A stretch of 64,000 nucleotides of DNA from Rhodobacteraceae bacterium IMCC1909. Lineage in GTDB: Bacteria; Pseudomonadota; Alphaproteobacteria; Rhodobacterales; Rhodobacteraceae. Positions 49,031 through 57,335 of this stretch are shown here, piece after piece (position 1 is the stretch's first letter; the number at the start of each line of letters is the position of its first letter). The position numbers were made by a program, and so were the translations under genes. The notes beneath the pieces were generated by a model. That model did no database searches. It was not told the origin of the DNA and saw nothing but the letters and a program-made list of their open reading frames with translations. Location of the stretch: assembly GCA_030704425.1 (NCBI GenBank), contig JAPDHM010000001.1:930001-994000 (forward strand), in the 5' to 3' direction.

Positions 49031-49597
49031 CTAGCGGCCCCAAAGGCGCTTTTCGCCGCAATCAATATGGACGAAGTTGGAGCGAGAATAGCGGCCAACC
49101 CCGCCGGCAGCGCAGGAGGCGGCAGCTCTGGCCACCTGACGGACAGATTTGCCCTGCATGCGCAGATCCGCGGCTAGCCCCTTTACATGCAGGGAATTTT
49201 TAGCCACACCGCGCGAGCGTTTGCGCAGCAGCGCGTTGGTTTCAGCTGTCCGGTAGCCGGACAGCATGAGGAAGGGGGTGGGGGTGTCGAGCAGCTGTTG
49301 TGTGGCTGCGATGATGTCAACCGTGCGGGTGTCGATGGCGCGGGACCTATCCCTCCGCCAGTCACGCATGAACCAATTCACCTCAGTCAAGGCATCTTTG
49401 ATGTAGTCACCTTCAATCCAATAGATCACATCTAAGGATTCGCCCGTTCGCCGTGAATACATTTTTAACCGACGAATATCGCCTGCACCACGTAAGAAAC
49501 CGGCGGCATTGGAATAGGTTGGCGCCGCAATCAAGGCCGTGGCCGCAAAAGCGCCCAGCAATCCACGTCGTGAAATTACGGTCGGTTGGTCTGTCAT
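49031..49597 (-). CDS. DUF882 (YcbK-like) exported protein
   Basis: A 188-residue protein with a twin-arginine signal (ISRRGLLGAFAATALIAAP), so it is likely Tat-exported. The mature part has the peptidase M15-like fold of DUF882/YcbK: FLMLSGYRTAETNALLRKRS, NSLHVKGLAADLRM and FVHIDCG supply the metal-binding His and Asp. YcbK-type proteins act on peptidoglycan. It diverges from a YcbB-type L,D-transpeptidase, the same pairing (ycbB-ycbK) as in E. coli. Start at 49597 gives the shortest sensible signal peptide. Confidence 0.88.
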   Translation of the reverse strand: MTDQPTVISRRGLLGAFAATALIAAPTYSNAAGFLRGAGDIRRLKMYSRRTGESLDVIYWIEGDYIKDALTEVNWFMRDWRRDRSRAIDTRTVDIIAATQQLLDTPTPFLMLSGYRTAETNALLRKRSRGVAKNSLHVKGLAADLRMQGKSVRQVARAAASCAAGGVGRYSRSNFVHIDCGEKRLWGR

Positions 49598-49925
49598 TCT
49601 TTGTCCCACTTGTGCGCCGCGATCCATGTAGAACATGGCCGCTTATCCCCAGGTGCAAGGCTCATATGACATATTTCCTCCATTTTTGCAAAGCCCAATA
49701 TAGTTTCAATTCGAACTATTCCAATTCCGGCGGATTATCGCATGGTTGGCTTTGACAGGCGCGCCGCGATCCGCTGGGCCTTGCGATCCGGTGCCCTATC
49801 TGGGCTTTGTGCTTTCAGAGTTACAATCTGCGAAATCTAGTGGCTCAATGGGCAAAAGACAATAGACTTTTGCTCCTAAAATGCGCACTTATTCATCCGT
49901 ATTCTAAGTGAGGGCGCGCCGCGAC
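49598..49925. other. Divergent intergenic region between DUF882 and L,D-transpeptidase genes
   Basis: No gene seen in 328 bases. It holds the promoters of both flanking envelope genes. An imperfect 20-bp palindrome, ATAGTTTCAATTCGAACTAT (49700-49719, 8 of 10 arm positions paired), shares the words TAGTTT and AACTA with the lpdA palindrome, possibly by chance in AT-rich sequence. Confidence 0.5.
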
Positions 49926-51524
49926 ATGATGGGTCGAATTGATTTCCGTATAGCCAAGGTCCTGGCGAGTGTCTTGGCTGTGTTGTTTAGCACGGAGCTG
50001 GCGGCTCAGGCCATTGGATTTAAGCAATCTTTGGCCCAATATATAAGTTCTGACCGTAATATTTCTGGATTTTATCGTGCGCGGGATTATCGCTCGTTTT
50101 GGACCGGCCCAACAGCGCAGGAGCGCGCGCGATTGGAGGCGCTCATCACGGCCTTTGCTGATGCGGAGATGCACGGTCTGCCGAAAGCGCGGTTCAATGC
50201 TGAAATTATGCTCTCCAAACTGCGGGCGGCCAACAGTCAAAGTGCTTTGGGTCAGCTGGAAGCGGAGCTTACAACGGCGTTTCTGGACTATGCGCGCGCC
50301 GTGCAGTCAGGGCTGTTGATCCCCTCAGAGGTTGATGAGGAAATTGTCCGCAAAGTGCGCTACAGCAAACCGCTTGACCTATTGGCAGGTTTGGAGGCCA
50401 GCGATCCGCAGGCTTTTTTCAAATCCTTGCCACCGCAAAGCCGCCAATACATCGGACTTGTCAAAGAAAGACTGCGTTTGGAGCGGCAGGTGGCGGCGGG
50501 GGGCTGGGGTCAACCTGTGAGTGCCAAGCGCCTAAAGCCAGAGGAGCAGGGGGCGCAAGTGGTGCTTGTGCGTGATCGCTTGGTCGCCATGGGCTATCTG
50601 AGCAGAAGCTATTCCACCACATATGACGGGCCGCTTGCAGCCGCGGTGGCGCGCTTTCAAGCCGATCATGGGCTTGCCGTGACCGGCACGGCCAACAAGC
50701 TGACCCTTGAGCAGGTCAATGTTGCGGCTTCTGATCGCTTGGCATCGGTTTTGGTGGCTCTGGAGCGGGAGCGTTGGTTCAATCAACCTTTGGGTGAGCG
50801 GCATATCTCCGTGAATTTGACGGATTTCAAGGCGAAGATCGTCGATTTCGACAAGGTGACCTTTGAAACCAATTCCGTTGTCGGAGCGGTGGATGATGAT
50901 CGCCGCAGTCCCGAATTTTCGGACACTATGGAATATATGATCGTTAACCCGAGCTGGTATGTTCCGCGGTCTATCGTTGTCGGTGAATATTTGCCGATGT
51001 TACAAGAGGATGCGACGTCGGTGGAATATCTCGAGCTGCGTGATGATTTGGGCAATGTTGTGGGGCGTGAGGGGCTGGATTTCACAAGTTTCAATGAGGA
51101 CACCTTCCCCTTCGGCATGCGCCAACCGCCCAGCCCTGGCAATGCTTTGGGTCTGGTAAAGTTTATGTTCCCCAATCGGCACAATATTTATCTTCACGAC
51201 ACCCCAGCCAAAAACCTATTTGGGCGCGAAGTGCGTGCCTTCAGCCACGGCTGTATTCGCTTGGCGGATCCGTTTGATTTTGCCTATGCGCTCCTTGCAG
51301 CGCAAAGTGACGCGCCGAAGGCTCTCTTTCAGGAGGCCTTGAACACAGGCGAAGAGGTGCAGATCGATTTAGTGCGCCGCATACCCGTGCATATCATTTA
51401 CCGCACGGCGCTGGCGCGGCCGGAAGGCGGATTAGAGTTCCGCCCCGATGTTTATGGCCGTGACGCAAAGATTTGGCAGGCTTTGCAACGCCAAGGGGTG
51501 GTTATGGGTGAGATCACAGGCTAA
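49926..51524 (+). CDS. L,D-transpeptidase, YcbB/LdtD type
   Basis: Periplasmic enzyme making 3-3 cross-links in peptidoglycan. The 532-residue protein has an N-terminal signal peptide (FRIAKVLASVLAVLFSTELA), a scaffold domain, a peptidoglycan-binding helix bundle (YDGPLAAAVARFQADHGLAV), and the YkuD catalytic domain with NPSWYVPRSI, HNIYLHDTPAKNLFG and the nucleophile cysteine in AFSHGCIRLADP. The ATG at 49926 is preceded by GAGGG; a GTG 18 bases earlier is an alternative. lpxD follows by 29 bases. Confidence 0.92.
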   Translation: MMGRIDFRIAKVLASVLAVLFSTELAAQAIGFKQSLAQYISSDRNISGFYRARDYRSFWTGPTAQERARLEALITAFADAEMHGLPKARFNAEIMLSKLRAANSQSALGQLEAELTTAFLDYARAVQSGLLIPSEVDEEIVRKVRYSKPLDLLAGLEASDPQAFFKSLPPQSRQYIGLVKERLRLERQVAAGGWGQPVSAKRLKPEEQGAQVVLVRDRLVAMGYLSRSYSTTYDGPLAAAVARFQADHGLAVTGTANKLTLEQVNVAASDRLASVLVALERERWFNQPLGERHISVNLTDFKAKIVDFDKVTFETNSVVGAVDDDRRSPEFSDTMEYMIVNPSWYVPRSIVVGEYLPMLQEDATSVEYLELRDDLGNVVGREGLDFTSFNEDTFPFGMRQPPSPGNALGLVKFMFPNRHNIYLHDTPAKNLFGREVRAFSHGCIRLADPFDFAYALLAAQSDAPKALFQEALNTGEEVQIDLVRRIPVHIIYRTALARPEGGLEFRPDVYGRDAKIWQALQRQGVVMGEITG

Positions 51525-51553
51525 ACGGAGCGTGAAGCAAAGGGCGACCGTTC

Positions 51554-52651
51554 ATGAGCGTATGTAATTTACAAGACTTGGCGAAGGCGCTGAACGGACA
51601 AGCCGTGGGGGATGTCGCGTTGCAGGTCACGGGCGCCTGTGAGCCGCAAGATGCGGCAGGGGGCCTCTTGGCGATCGCGACAAGCCAATCTTATGTGGAG
51701 CGCTTGCCGCTTGGCCAAGCCCGCGTTGCCTTATTGGCCGAGGGCACCGACTGGCAAAGTCTCAACCTTTTGGGTGCAATCCTTGTTCCGCGGCCCCGCT
51801 TTGCCATGGTGGGTCTCTCGCAAGCTTTTGATCATAGGTGGCGCCCGGGTCCGCCGGGAATTCATCCGCAGGCCTGTGTGGAACCAGGGGCTGAGATTGG
51901 CGCCGGCGCGCGGATCGGCGCTTTTTGCCATATCGCGGCGGGGGCGGTCCTGGGCGAGAATGCCTGGCTCGGCAGCCATGTGACCCTCGGCGAAGGCTGC
52001 ACCATTGGCCCGGAGACCACATTGATGGCGGGCGTGCGTATCGGCGCGGAGGTGCGTATCGGCGCAAGGTTCATCGCGCAACCGGGGGCGGTGATCGGCG
52101 GGGATGGATTTTCCTTTGTGACCCCGGAGCGCTCTGCGATTGAGAATGTGCGCGAGACTTTGGGAGACAGCAAAGGCGCCAAACCGCAAGCCTTTGCCCG
52201 CATTCATTCTCTTGGGTCGGTGGTGATTGGCGATGATGTGGAGCTGGGCGCCAACAGCTGTATTGATCGCGGCACAATCCGCGACACGCAGATTGGCGAT
52301 GGTTGCAAGTTTGATAATTTGGCCCAGATTGGCCATAATGTAAAAATTGGTAATAATTGTATGATTTGTGCACAGGTCGGGATCGCCGGTTCCTCCGTGC
52401 TGGGAAACAATGTGGTTCTTGGGGGGCAAACTGGGGTGAGTGACAATCTGTTTATCGGCGATAACGCCATAACGGGCGGCGCGACGAAAGTGCTAAGCAA
52501 TATCCCCGCGGGGCGCGTGATGCTGGGTTATCCCGCGATGAAAATGGAGGCGCAGCTTGAGGTCTACAAAAACTTGCGGCGCCTACCGCGGATGTTAAAA
52601 GACCTCGCGCGGCTTAAAAAGTCACTGCCCGACTCTGATAACAGTCCTTAA
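51554..52651 (+). CDS. lpxD: UDP-3-O-(3-hydroxyacyl)glucosamine N-acyltransferase
   Basis: Third step of lipid A synthesis, adding a hydroxyacyl chain from ACP. The 365-residue protein has an N-terminal uridine-binding domain and a left-handed beta-helix of hexapeptide repeats ([20 protein letters not shown] onwards), with the catalytic histidine in [13 protein letters not shown] and a C-terminal helix. It sits between an L,D-transpeptidase and an ACP-ketosynthase pair instead of the usual bamA-fabZ-lpxA cluster, so it may be a second or relocated copy. Confidence 0.93.
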   Translation: MSVCNLQDLAKALNGQAVGDVALQVTGACEPQDAAGGLLAIATSQSYVERLPLGQARVALLAEGTDWQSLNLLGAILVPRPRFAMVGLSQAFDHRWRPGPPGIHPQACVEPGAEIGAGARIGAFCHIAAGAVLGENAWLGSHVTLGEGCTIGPETTLMAGVRIGAEVRIGARFIAQPGAVIGGDGFSFVTPERSAIENVRETLGDSKGAKPQAFARIHSLGSVVIGDDVELGANSCIDRGTIRDTQIGDGCKFDNLAQIGHNVKIGNNCMICAQVGIAGSSVLGNNVVLGGQTGVSDNLFIGDNAITGGATKVLSNIPAGRVMLGYPAMKMEAQLEVYKNLRRLPRMLKDLARLKKSLPDSDNSP

Positions 52652-52670
52652 TGGGCAAAAAGGCGTTCCT

Positions 52671-52928
52671 ATGAGTGTAAAAGACAAGGTCATTCAAATC
52701 ATTGCTGAGCAAGGCTTGCTGGATCTGGCTGATGTAAGCCTATCGGCCACGCTAGAGGAGCTGGGCATTGACAGCCTTGGCGTGGTGGAAAGTATTTTCG
52801 CGATCGAAGAAGAATTCGACATCGAAGTGCCGTTTAATGCCAATGCCCCGCCGAAAAGTGAATTTGATATATCCTCTGTGGCGACCATTATTTCTGCGGT
52901 TGAAACACTTGTTGCGGAGCAGACCTAG
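52671..52928 (+). CDS. Acyl carrier protein, specialised
   Basis: An 85-residue ACP with the phosphopantetheine site ELGIDSLGVVESIFAIEEEF (serine of DSL). It differs from housekeeping AcpP in the acidic helix after the site and a C-terminal PPKSEFDISSVATI. Placed 19 bases after lpxD and 3 before a ketosynthase, it probably carries the hydroxyacyl or very long chain acyl groups used on lipid A, as AcpXL does in rhizobia; that link is inferred. Confidence 0.85.
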   Translation: MSVKDKVIQIIAEQGLLDLADVSLSATLEELGIDSLGVVESIFAIEEEFDIEVPFNANAPPKSEFDISSVATIISAVETLVAEQT

Positions 52929-52931
52929 CCC

Positions 52932-54140
52932 ATGAACCGCGTGGTGATTACAGGGGCTGGGACCATCAATGCTTTGGGTGGATCAGTGCCGGAAACTTTG
53001 CAAGCCATGCGCGAAGGACAGCTTGGGATTGGTCCTTTGCAGATGCGTGACCTGGACAGGCTATCTGTAAAAATCGGTGGGCAAATCAAGGATTTTGATC
53101 CTGAGGCGCATTTTGACCGGCAAAAATTGGCACTCTATGATCGGGTGACTCAACTGACGCTTTTGGCCAGCCGCGAGGCGATGGCGCAGTCTGGCTTGGA
53201 GATCACGGAGGAGCTCTCGGAAACGACGGGTGTGGTTCTTGGAACCGCTGCAGGTGGGATGAATACCTGGGATGATAATTTCCGGTCTGTCTATGAAGAG
53301 GGCAAAAATAGGGTGCACCCTTTTGTGGTGCCGAAACTCATGACCAATGCAGCCGCCAGCCATGTGTCGATGGCCCATAATATCAAAGGTCCCTCCTTGA
53401 CTGTCTCAACCGCCTGCGCCAGTTCAAATCACGCGATTGGATTGGCGTTTCAGATGGTCCGCAGCGGCATGGCGCGGGCGATGCTGGCCGGCGGCGCTGA
53501 TGCGATGCTGACCTTTGGTGGCATAAAGGCCTGGGAAGGGCTGCGCGTGATGTCCAAAACCGCTTGCCGGCCTTTTTCCGCCAATAGATCGGGCATGGTT
53601 CAAGGAGAGGGGGCAGGGGTCTTCTTGCTTGAGACCTATGAGGGAGCCAAGGCGCGTGGTGCTGAAATACTCTCGGAACTCATCGGCTTTTCTATGACCT
53701 CAGATGCTGGTGATATTGTGATGCCAAACCAGCACGGTGCTGTGCGCGCCATCCACGGTGCGCTCCGCGATGCGCGTCTAGATCCGCAAGATATTGGCTA
53801 TATCAACGCTCACGGCACGGGAACTGCGGCCAATGACAAGACCGAATGTGCGGCGGTGACGGAGGCTTTCGGCGCCCATGCGCCGGCCTTGATGATGTCA
53901 TCGACCAAATCCATGCATGGACATTTGATAGGCGGGACGGGCGCTGTGGAGTTACTTGCATGCCTCATGGCGCTGCGGGACGGGGTAATTGCGCCCACCA
54001 TTGGCTATGAACAGCCAGACCCCAATTGCGCGCTTGATGTGGTGCCAAATGTGGCCCGTCAAGCAAAGGTCACGGCGACTTTGTCCAACGCCTTCGCCTT
54101 TGGCGGCATGAATGCGGTTCTGGCGTTAAAAGCGATTTAG
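52932..54140 (+). CDS. Beta-ketoacyl-ACP synthase, FabF-like
   Basis: A 402-residue condensing enzyme of the KAS II class. The active-site cysteine lies in LTVSTACASSNHAIGLA, and the two histidines in YINAHGTGTAANDKTE and STKSMHGHLIGGTGAVE. The surrounding operon (lpxD, dedicated ACP) suggests elongation of a special acyl chain rather than bulk fatty acid synthesis. It converges on the IalB-family gene with a 13-base gap. Confidence 0.92.
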   Translation: MNRVVITGAGTINALGGSVPETLQAMREGQLGIGPLQMRDLDRLSVKIGGQIKDFDPEAHFDRQKLALYDRVTQLTLLASREAMAQSGLEITEELSETTGVVLGTAAGGMNTWDDNFRSVYEEGKNRVHPFVVPKLMTNAAASHVSMAHNIKGPSLTVSTACASSNHAIGLAFQMVRSGMARAMLAGGADAMLTFGGIKAWEGLRVMSKTACRPFSANRSGMVQGEGAGVFLLETYEGAKARGAEILSELIGFSMTSDAGDIVMPNQHGAVRAIHGALRDARLDPQDIGYINAHGTGTAANDKTECAAVTEAFGAHAPALMMSSTKSMHGHLIGGTGAVELLACLMALRDGVIAPTIGYEQPDPNCALDVVPNVARQAKVTATLSNAFAFGGMNAVLALKAI

Positions 54141-54153
54141 GGCCTATGCGCAA

Positions 54154-54743
54154 TTAATTGCCCAATGTGCCCATCAAGGCCTCATGCCCTGCGGTAAATC
54201 CCGTCAAAGATAATGTAAGGCGTTCGGGCTTCGTTGGGGCCGCGGCGGGAAACATGGTGATGATGGCCCGCGCTCCGGATCGGTAGCTGTCGAGATCGTC
54301 TTCCGTTAGACCGATGCGCGCCACGCAGCCCATTTGCGCACGGAATGCGAAGGGATATATTTTGGCATTTTCATCATCCACTTGGATGGTCAATTGTTGG
54401 TTAATAGGGTTTCCAAAGGTGTAATTACATTGGCTCCGGCAATAACGAGCCCATCCGATTGGACGGGGCTTAAGTTATATTCTGCCACGGGCGAGCCATC
54501 GGGGGTATGCATCAATTGAAATAACTGACAGGGGTCTTGCGCTTGCTCTGTTTTCAGACAGCGCAGCGTCCAATCTCCAAAGCTGCCTTTGGCATAGTAG
54601 TCGCCCATCGCCGGAGTGCTTTCGACAACTTCACCGGTTGAGAATTCCTCTGCCGCCGGCATTTGAGCCGATTGCGCCTGAAGCGCAGTGTGGGACAACA
54701 GAAGGTATAGGATCGCGCCAATATAGTTTGTAACTTTAAACAC
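54154..54743 (-). pseudogene. Invasion-associated locus B (IalB) family protein with one frameshift
   Basis: From a GTG at 54743 (AAAGGA upstream) the frame encodes a signal peptide (NYIGAILYLLLSHTALQA), then FGDWTLRCLKTEQAQDPCQLF and AGANVITPLETLLTNN, and stops at 54390. The expected continuation (LTIQVDDENAKIYPFAFRAQ, then GCVARIGLTEDDLDSYR and SLTGFTAGHEAL) is in the next frame to 54154; one base is missing near 54391-54400. Cysteines match the family. IalB proteins are periplasmic and of unclear function. Confidence 0.8.
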
Positions 54744-54845
54744 CAAATGGTCCTTTGCTATCGCACGCAGTATGAACAGTGATCTTGTCATAAATGTCTT
54801 AAAATTTATTCTGATGTGCCAACCAGCCTCTGGGAGCGCAACCTG

Positions 54846-54895
54846 AAAAAATTAAAGCAGAGGATTTGTTTCCAAAAGCCTCTGCCTTTATTTTT
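54846..54895. terminator. Bidirectional terminator-like hairpin
   Basis: GCAGAGG (54857-54863) pairs with CCTCTGC (54879-54885). A T-rich tract follows on the plus strand (54887-54895) and an A run (54846-54851) precedes it, which gives a T run on the minus strand. The 15-base loop is large. Confidence 0.55.
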
Positions 54896-54975
54896 CTCCT
54901 TGTCGGGCTTGCCGACTATGGGCAGACAAAAAAAATTATGTTTTGGTCGTCAATGAGAATTTTAAACCATTTTCC

Positions 54976-55002
54976 AAAAAACCGTGCCCGAAGGCGCGGT
55001 TT
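54976..55002 (-). terminator. Terminator with TTCG tetraloop after the CNNM gene
   Basis: On the minus strand AAACCGCGCC and GGCACGGTTT form a 10-bp stem (one G-T pair) closed by a TTCG tetraloop, followed by a T run (54981-54976). It is 115 bases downstream of the CNNM/CorC gene stop. Confidence 0.75.
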
Positions 55003-55116
55003 AGTTCAGGAAGGTATGACATGAAGAAAACTTCTATCACACCTAGCTTATAACCTCAGTTCCTTAAAATTTGGTTCGCACAGGGTGCGGTATTTGCCCT
55101 CATTTTTTTGCTAGGC

Positions 55117-56415
55117 TTACAGCTTGTATATCTTGAGCTGTGTGATGCGGTTTTCTTTGCGGGCAGCGACTTCAAAGCGAAATCCGTGAAATACGAAGAC
55201 TTGACCCTCGGCAGGTATCATCTGCGCCTCGTGAATCACCAAGCCGGCGAGCGTGTTGGCCTCTTCATCTGGCAGGCTCCAATCCTGCGCCCTGTTCAAA
55301 TCGCGAATGGTCATAGCCCCATCAACCACCACATGACCGTCCTGAGCCGCAGTGACCCCTTGGTCACTGGTGTCAAACTCGTCGGTGATTTCGCCAACGA
55401 TTTCTTCCAAAATATCTTCCAAAGTGATCAGCCCCTGCAACGCGCCATATTCATCCACCACCAAGGCGAAATGCGTGTGCCGCTTTAGAAACTGCCGCAT
55501 TTGATCATCCAGAGGGGTTGTTTCTGGAACAAAATAGGGCTCCATCGCCACATCTAGCACCTGAAATTTGGCCAAATCTTCGCTGCGGGCTGCGCTGTCG
55601 CGTGTGAGCTTAACCATAGCGCGAGCCAAATCCTTTGCGTGGATCACCCCAACGATATTTTCAGGATTGCCGCGATAGAGGGGGAGACGCGTATGCGCGC
55701 TTTCCAGGCATTGAGAGAGAATCTCTTCGGCCGGCAAGGAGACGTCAATCATCTCAATGCCGGATCTATGCAGCATGATTTCCTCGACCGTACGTTCGGA
55801 GAGATCCAATGCGCCCAGGATACGGTCCCGGTCCTCTTTTTCAACTAAACCCTCTTGATGGCCCAAAGTGAGTGCCCCGGCGATTTCTTCGCGTACGGCC
55901 AAAATATTTATATCAGGGTCCGTGGCAACGCCGAAAACCCATAAAACGCCGCGCACTAAAAGGCGCACGAAGCTGACCACTGGGGCGAAGATGAAGACGA
56001 CCAAGGATATAGGGCGCGAGACCTTTATTGCGGCACTTTCCGCATTAGTAATCGCATAGGTCTTGGGCAGCACCTCGGCGAAGACTAAAACCAAAAATGT
56101 CATGACCAATGTGGCCAAAACAACGCCATTCTCGCCCACCATCTGCGTGAAAAGTGCGGTAATCAAAGAGGTTGCCAGGATATTGACCAAGTTATTGCCC
56201 AAAAGAACCGAACCGATCAAACGCTCATTTTCATTGGTCACTTTCAAGGCCCTTGCGGCGCCAAGCGAGCCTTTGTCAGCCTGCGCTTGAAGCTTGCTGC
56301 GCGAGGCTGCGGTCAAGGCGGTCTCTGAGCCCGAGAAAAAACCCGATAGGATCAGCAGGACGAAAATCGCCCCAAAGGTCATCCAAAAGCTAGAGTCAAA
56401 GTCAAAATTTTCCAT
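55117..56415 (-). CDS. CNNM / HlyC-CorC family membrane protein
   Basis: A 432-residue protein with an N-terminal DUF21 membrane domain (FVLLILSGFFSGSETALTAAS, about four helices), two CBS domains (around MLHRSGIEMIDVSLPAEEIL and VVDEYGALQGLITLEDILEE), and a C-terminal CorC_HlyC domain. The family is linked to magnesium or cobalt export, not haemolysis. Its ATG overlaps the xerD stop by one base (TGATG), so it is co-transcribed with xerD. Confidence 0.9.
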   Translation of the reverse strand: MENFDFDSSFWMTFGAIFVLLILSGFFSGSETALTAASRSKLQAQADKGSLGAARALKVTNENERLIGSVLLGNNLVNILATSLITALFTQMVGENGVVLATLVMTFLVLVFAEVLPKTYAITNAESAAIKVSRPISLVVFIFAPVVSFVRLLVRGVLWVFGVATDPDINILAVREEIAGALTLGHQEGLVEKEDRDRILGALDLSERTVEEIMLHRSGIEMIDVSLPAEEILSQCLESAHTRLPLYRGNPENIVGVIHAKDLARAMVKLTRDSAARSEDLAKFQVLDVAMEPYFVPETTPLDDQMRQFLKRHTHFALVVDEYGALQGLITLEDILEEIVGEITDEFDTSDQGVTAAQDGHVVVDGAMTIRDLNRAQDWSLPDEEANTLAGLVIHEAQMIPAEGQVFVFHGFRFEVAARKENRITQLKIYKL

Positions 56416-57335
56416 CACAGACCTGTTTTCAAGGGGTGTGCCAAGGGATGATGTTCCAACACCAGCTCGCGCAACCGTTCTTCTTGGATATGCGTGTAAA
56501 TCTCTGTTGTCGCAATATCTGCATGGCCTAAAAGCGTTTGAATAGCTCTTAAATCAGCGCCACCAGCCAGTAAATGGGTGGCAAACGCATGTCTCAGAGT
56601 ATGCGGCGTGACGTTAATCGGATCAATACCAGCATAAATCGCTAATTTCTTGATCTGCTGAAAAAACCAAATGCGGGTCAAATGGCCCAATTTTCCGCGT
56701 GAGGGGAAGAGAAAGGCGGATTTTTCCGTCACAGGGTCGGTGTCCCGCAGAGTAAGCCAAACTTGTGTCGCCTCGCGGGCTGCCGGGGAAAGTGGCACCA
56801 TACGCTCTTTGCCGCCTTTGCCGCGCACCAAAATCATCTGCGGATTGCCGCGAACCGCCTCGGCTGGCAGGCTAACCAATTCTGTCACCCGCATGCCCGT
56901 TGCATACAGAAGTTCCATCAAACAGGTCAAGCGCAGCTTGTCATGGCGTTTTTCTGGCATCCTCCTTGCGTGCAGCAGCAGCTGGTCGACCTCATCATGA
57001 CCCAGAGATTTTGGTAAATGTTTGTCCTTGCCTGGTCCTCTGACTTGAATGGCGGGATTATCTTTGCGCAGCTCCTCTTCAAAGGCGAAACGGTAGAGCT
57101 GATTGATTGCGGAGAGCCGCCGGGCCTTGGTGGCGGTGGCAAGACCGGCGGCATCGCAGTGCACTAGATAATCCTCGACCATTGGGCGTGTGGCTGTCGC
57201 AAATTCCGCGCCGCGCGCCTCAAGATAGGCCAGAAAATCTTTCAGGTCGCGGCCATAGGCCTCTTGCGTATTGCGCGCGGCACCGAAATCCGCCGCTTGC
57301 GCCTCAAGGAAAAGGGAAATCCACGACAGGCTCAT
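56415..57335 (-). CDS. xerD: Tyrosine recombinase XerD
   Basis: Resolves chromosome dimers at dif with XerC. The 306-residue protein has the N-terminal SAM-like domain (NTQEAYGRDLKDFLAYLEARG) and catalytic residues in order: Arg in YATGMRVTELVSLP, Lys in RGKGGKERMVPLS, His-x-x-Arg in VTPHTLRHAFATHLL, His in LLGHADIATT and Tyr in TEIYTHI. No mobile-element context, supporting the housekeeping role. It overlaps the preceding unknown gene by four bases. Confidence 0.93.
   Translation of the reverse strand: MSLSWISLFLEAQAADFGAARNTQEAYGRDLKDFLAYLEARGAEFATATRPMVEDYLVHCDAAGLATATKARRLSAINQLYRFAFEEELRKDNPAIQVRGPGKDKHLPKSLGHDEVDQLLLHARRMPEKRHDKLRLTCLMELLYATGMRVTELVSLPAEAVRGNPQMILVRGKGGKERMVPLSPAAREATQVWLTLRDTDPVTEKSAFLFPSRGKLGHLTRIWFFQQIKKLAIYAGIDPINVTPHTLRHAFATHLLAGGADLRAIQTLLGHADIATTEIYTHIQEERLRELVLEHHPLAHPLKTGL

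Larger units (their letters stand above)
54744..55116. other. Intergenic region with two hairpins and a ten-codon reading frame
   Basis: No full gene in 373 bases. It contains two terminator-like hairpins (separate entries), the IalB-family promoter region, and on the plus strand AGGAAGG (55008-55014) six bases before an ATG at 55021 opening MKKTSITPSL and stop (55053). Past the stop the same frame runs on into a hydrophobic stretch, so this may be a decayed small membrane-protein gene. Confidence 0.4.

Noticed and set aside
55021-55130. Relic of a light-harvesting alpha polypeptide gene
   Set aside because: The KIW and AQG words after the stop recall LH1 alpha, but the matching stretch is too short and no photosynthesis genes are near.
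56415-57335. Integrase of a mobile element
   Set aside because: Length, motifs and surroundings match housekeeping XerD; no att repeats or element genes are present.
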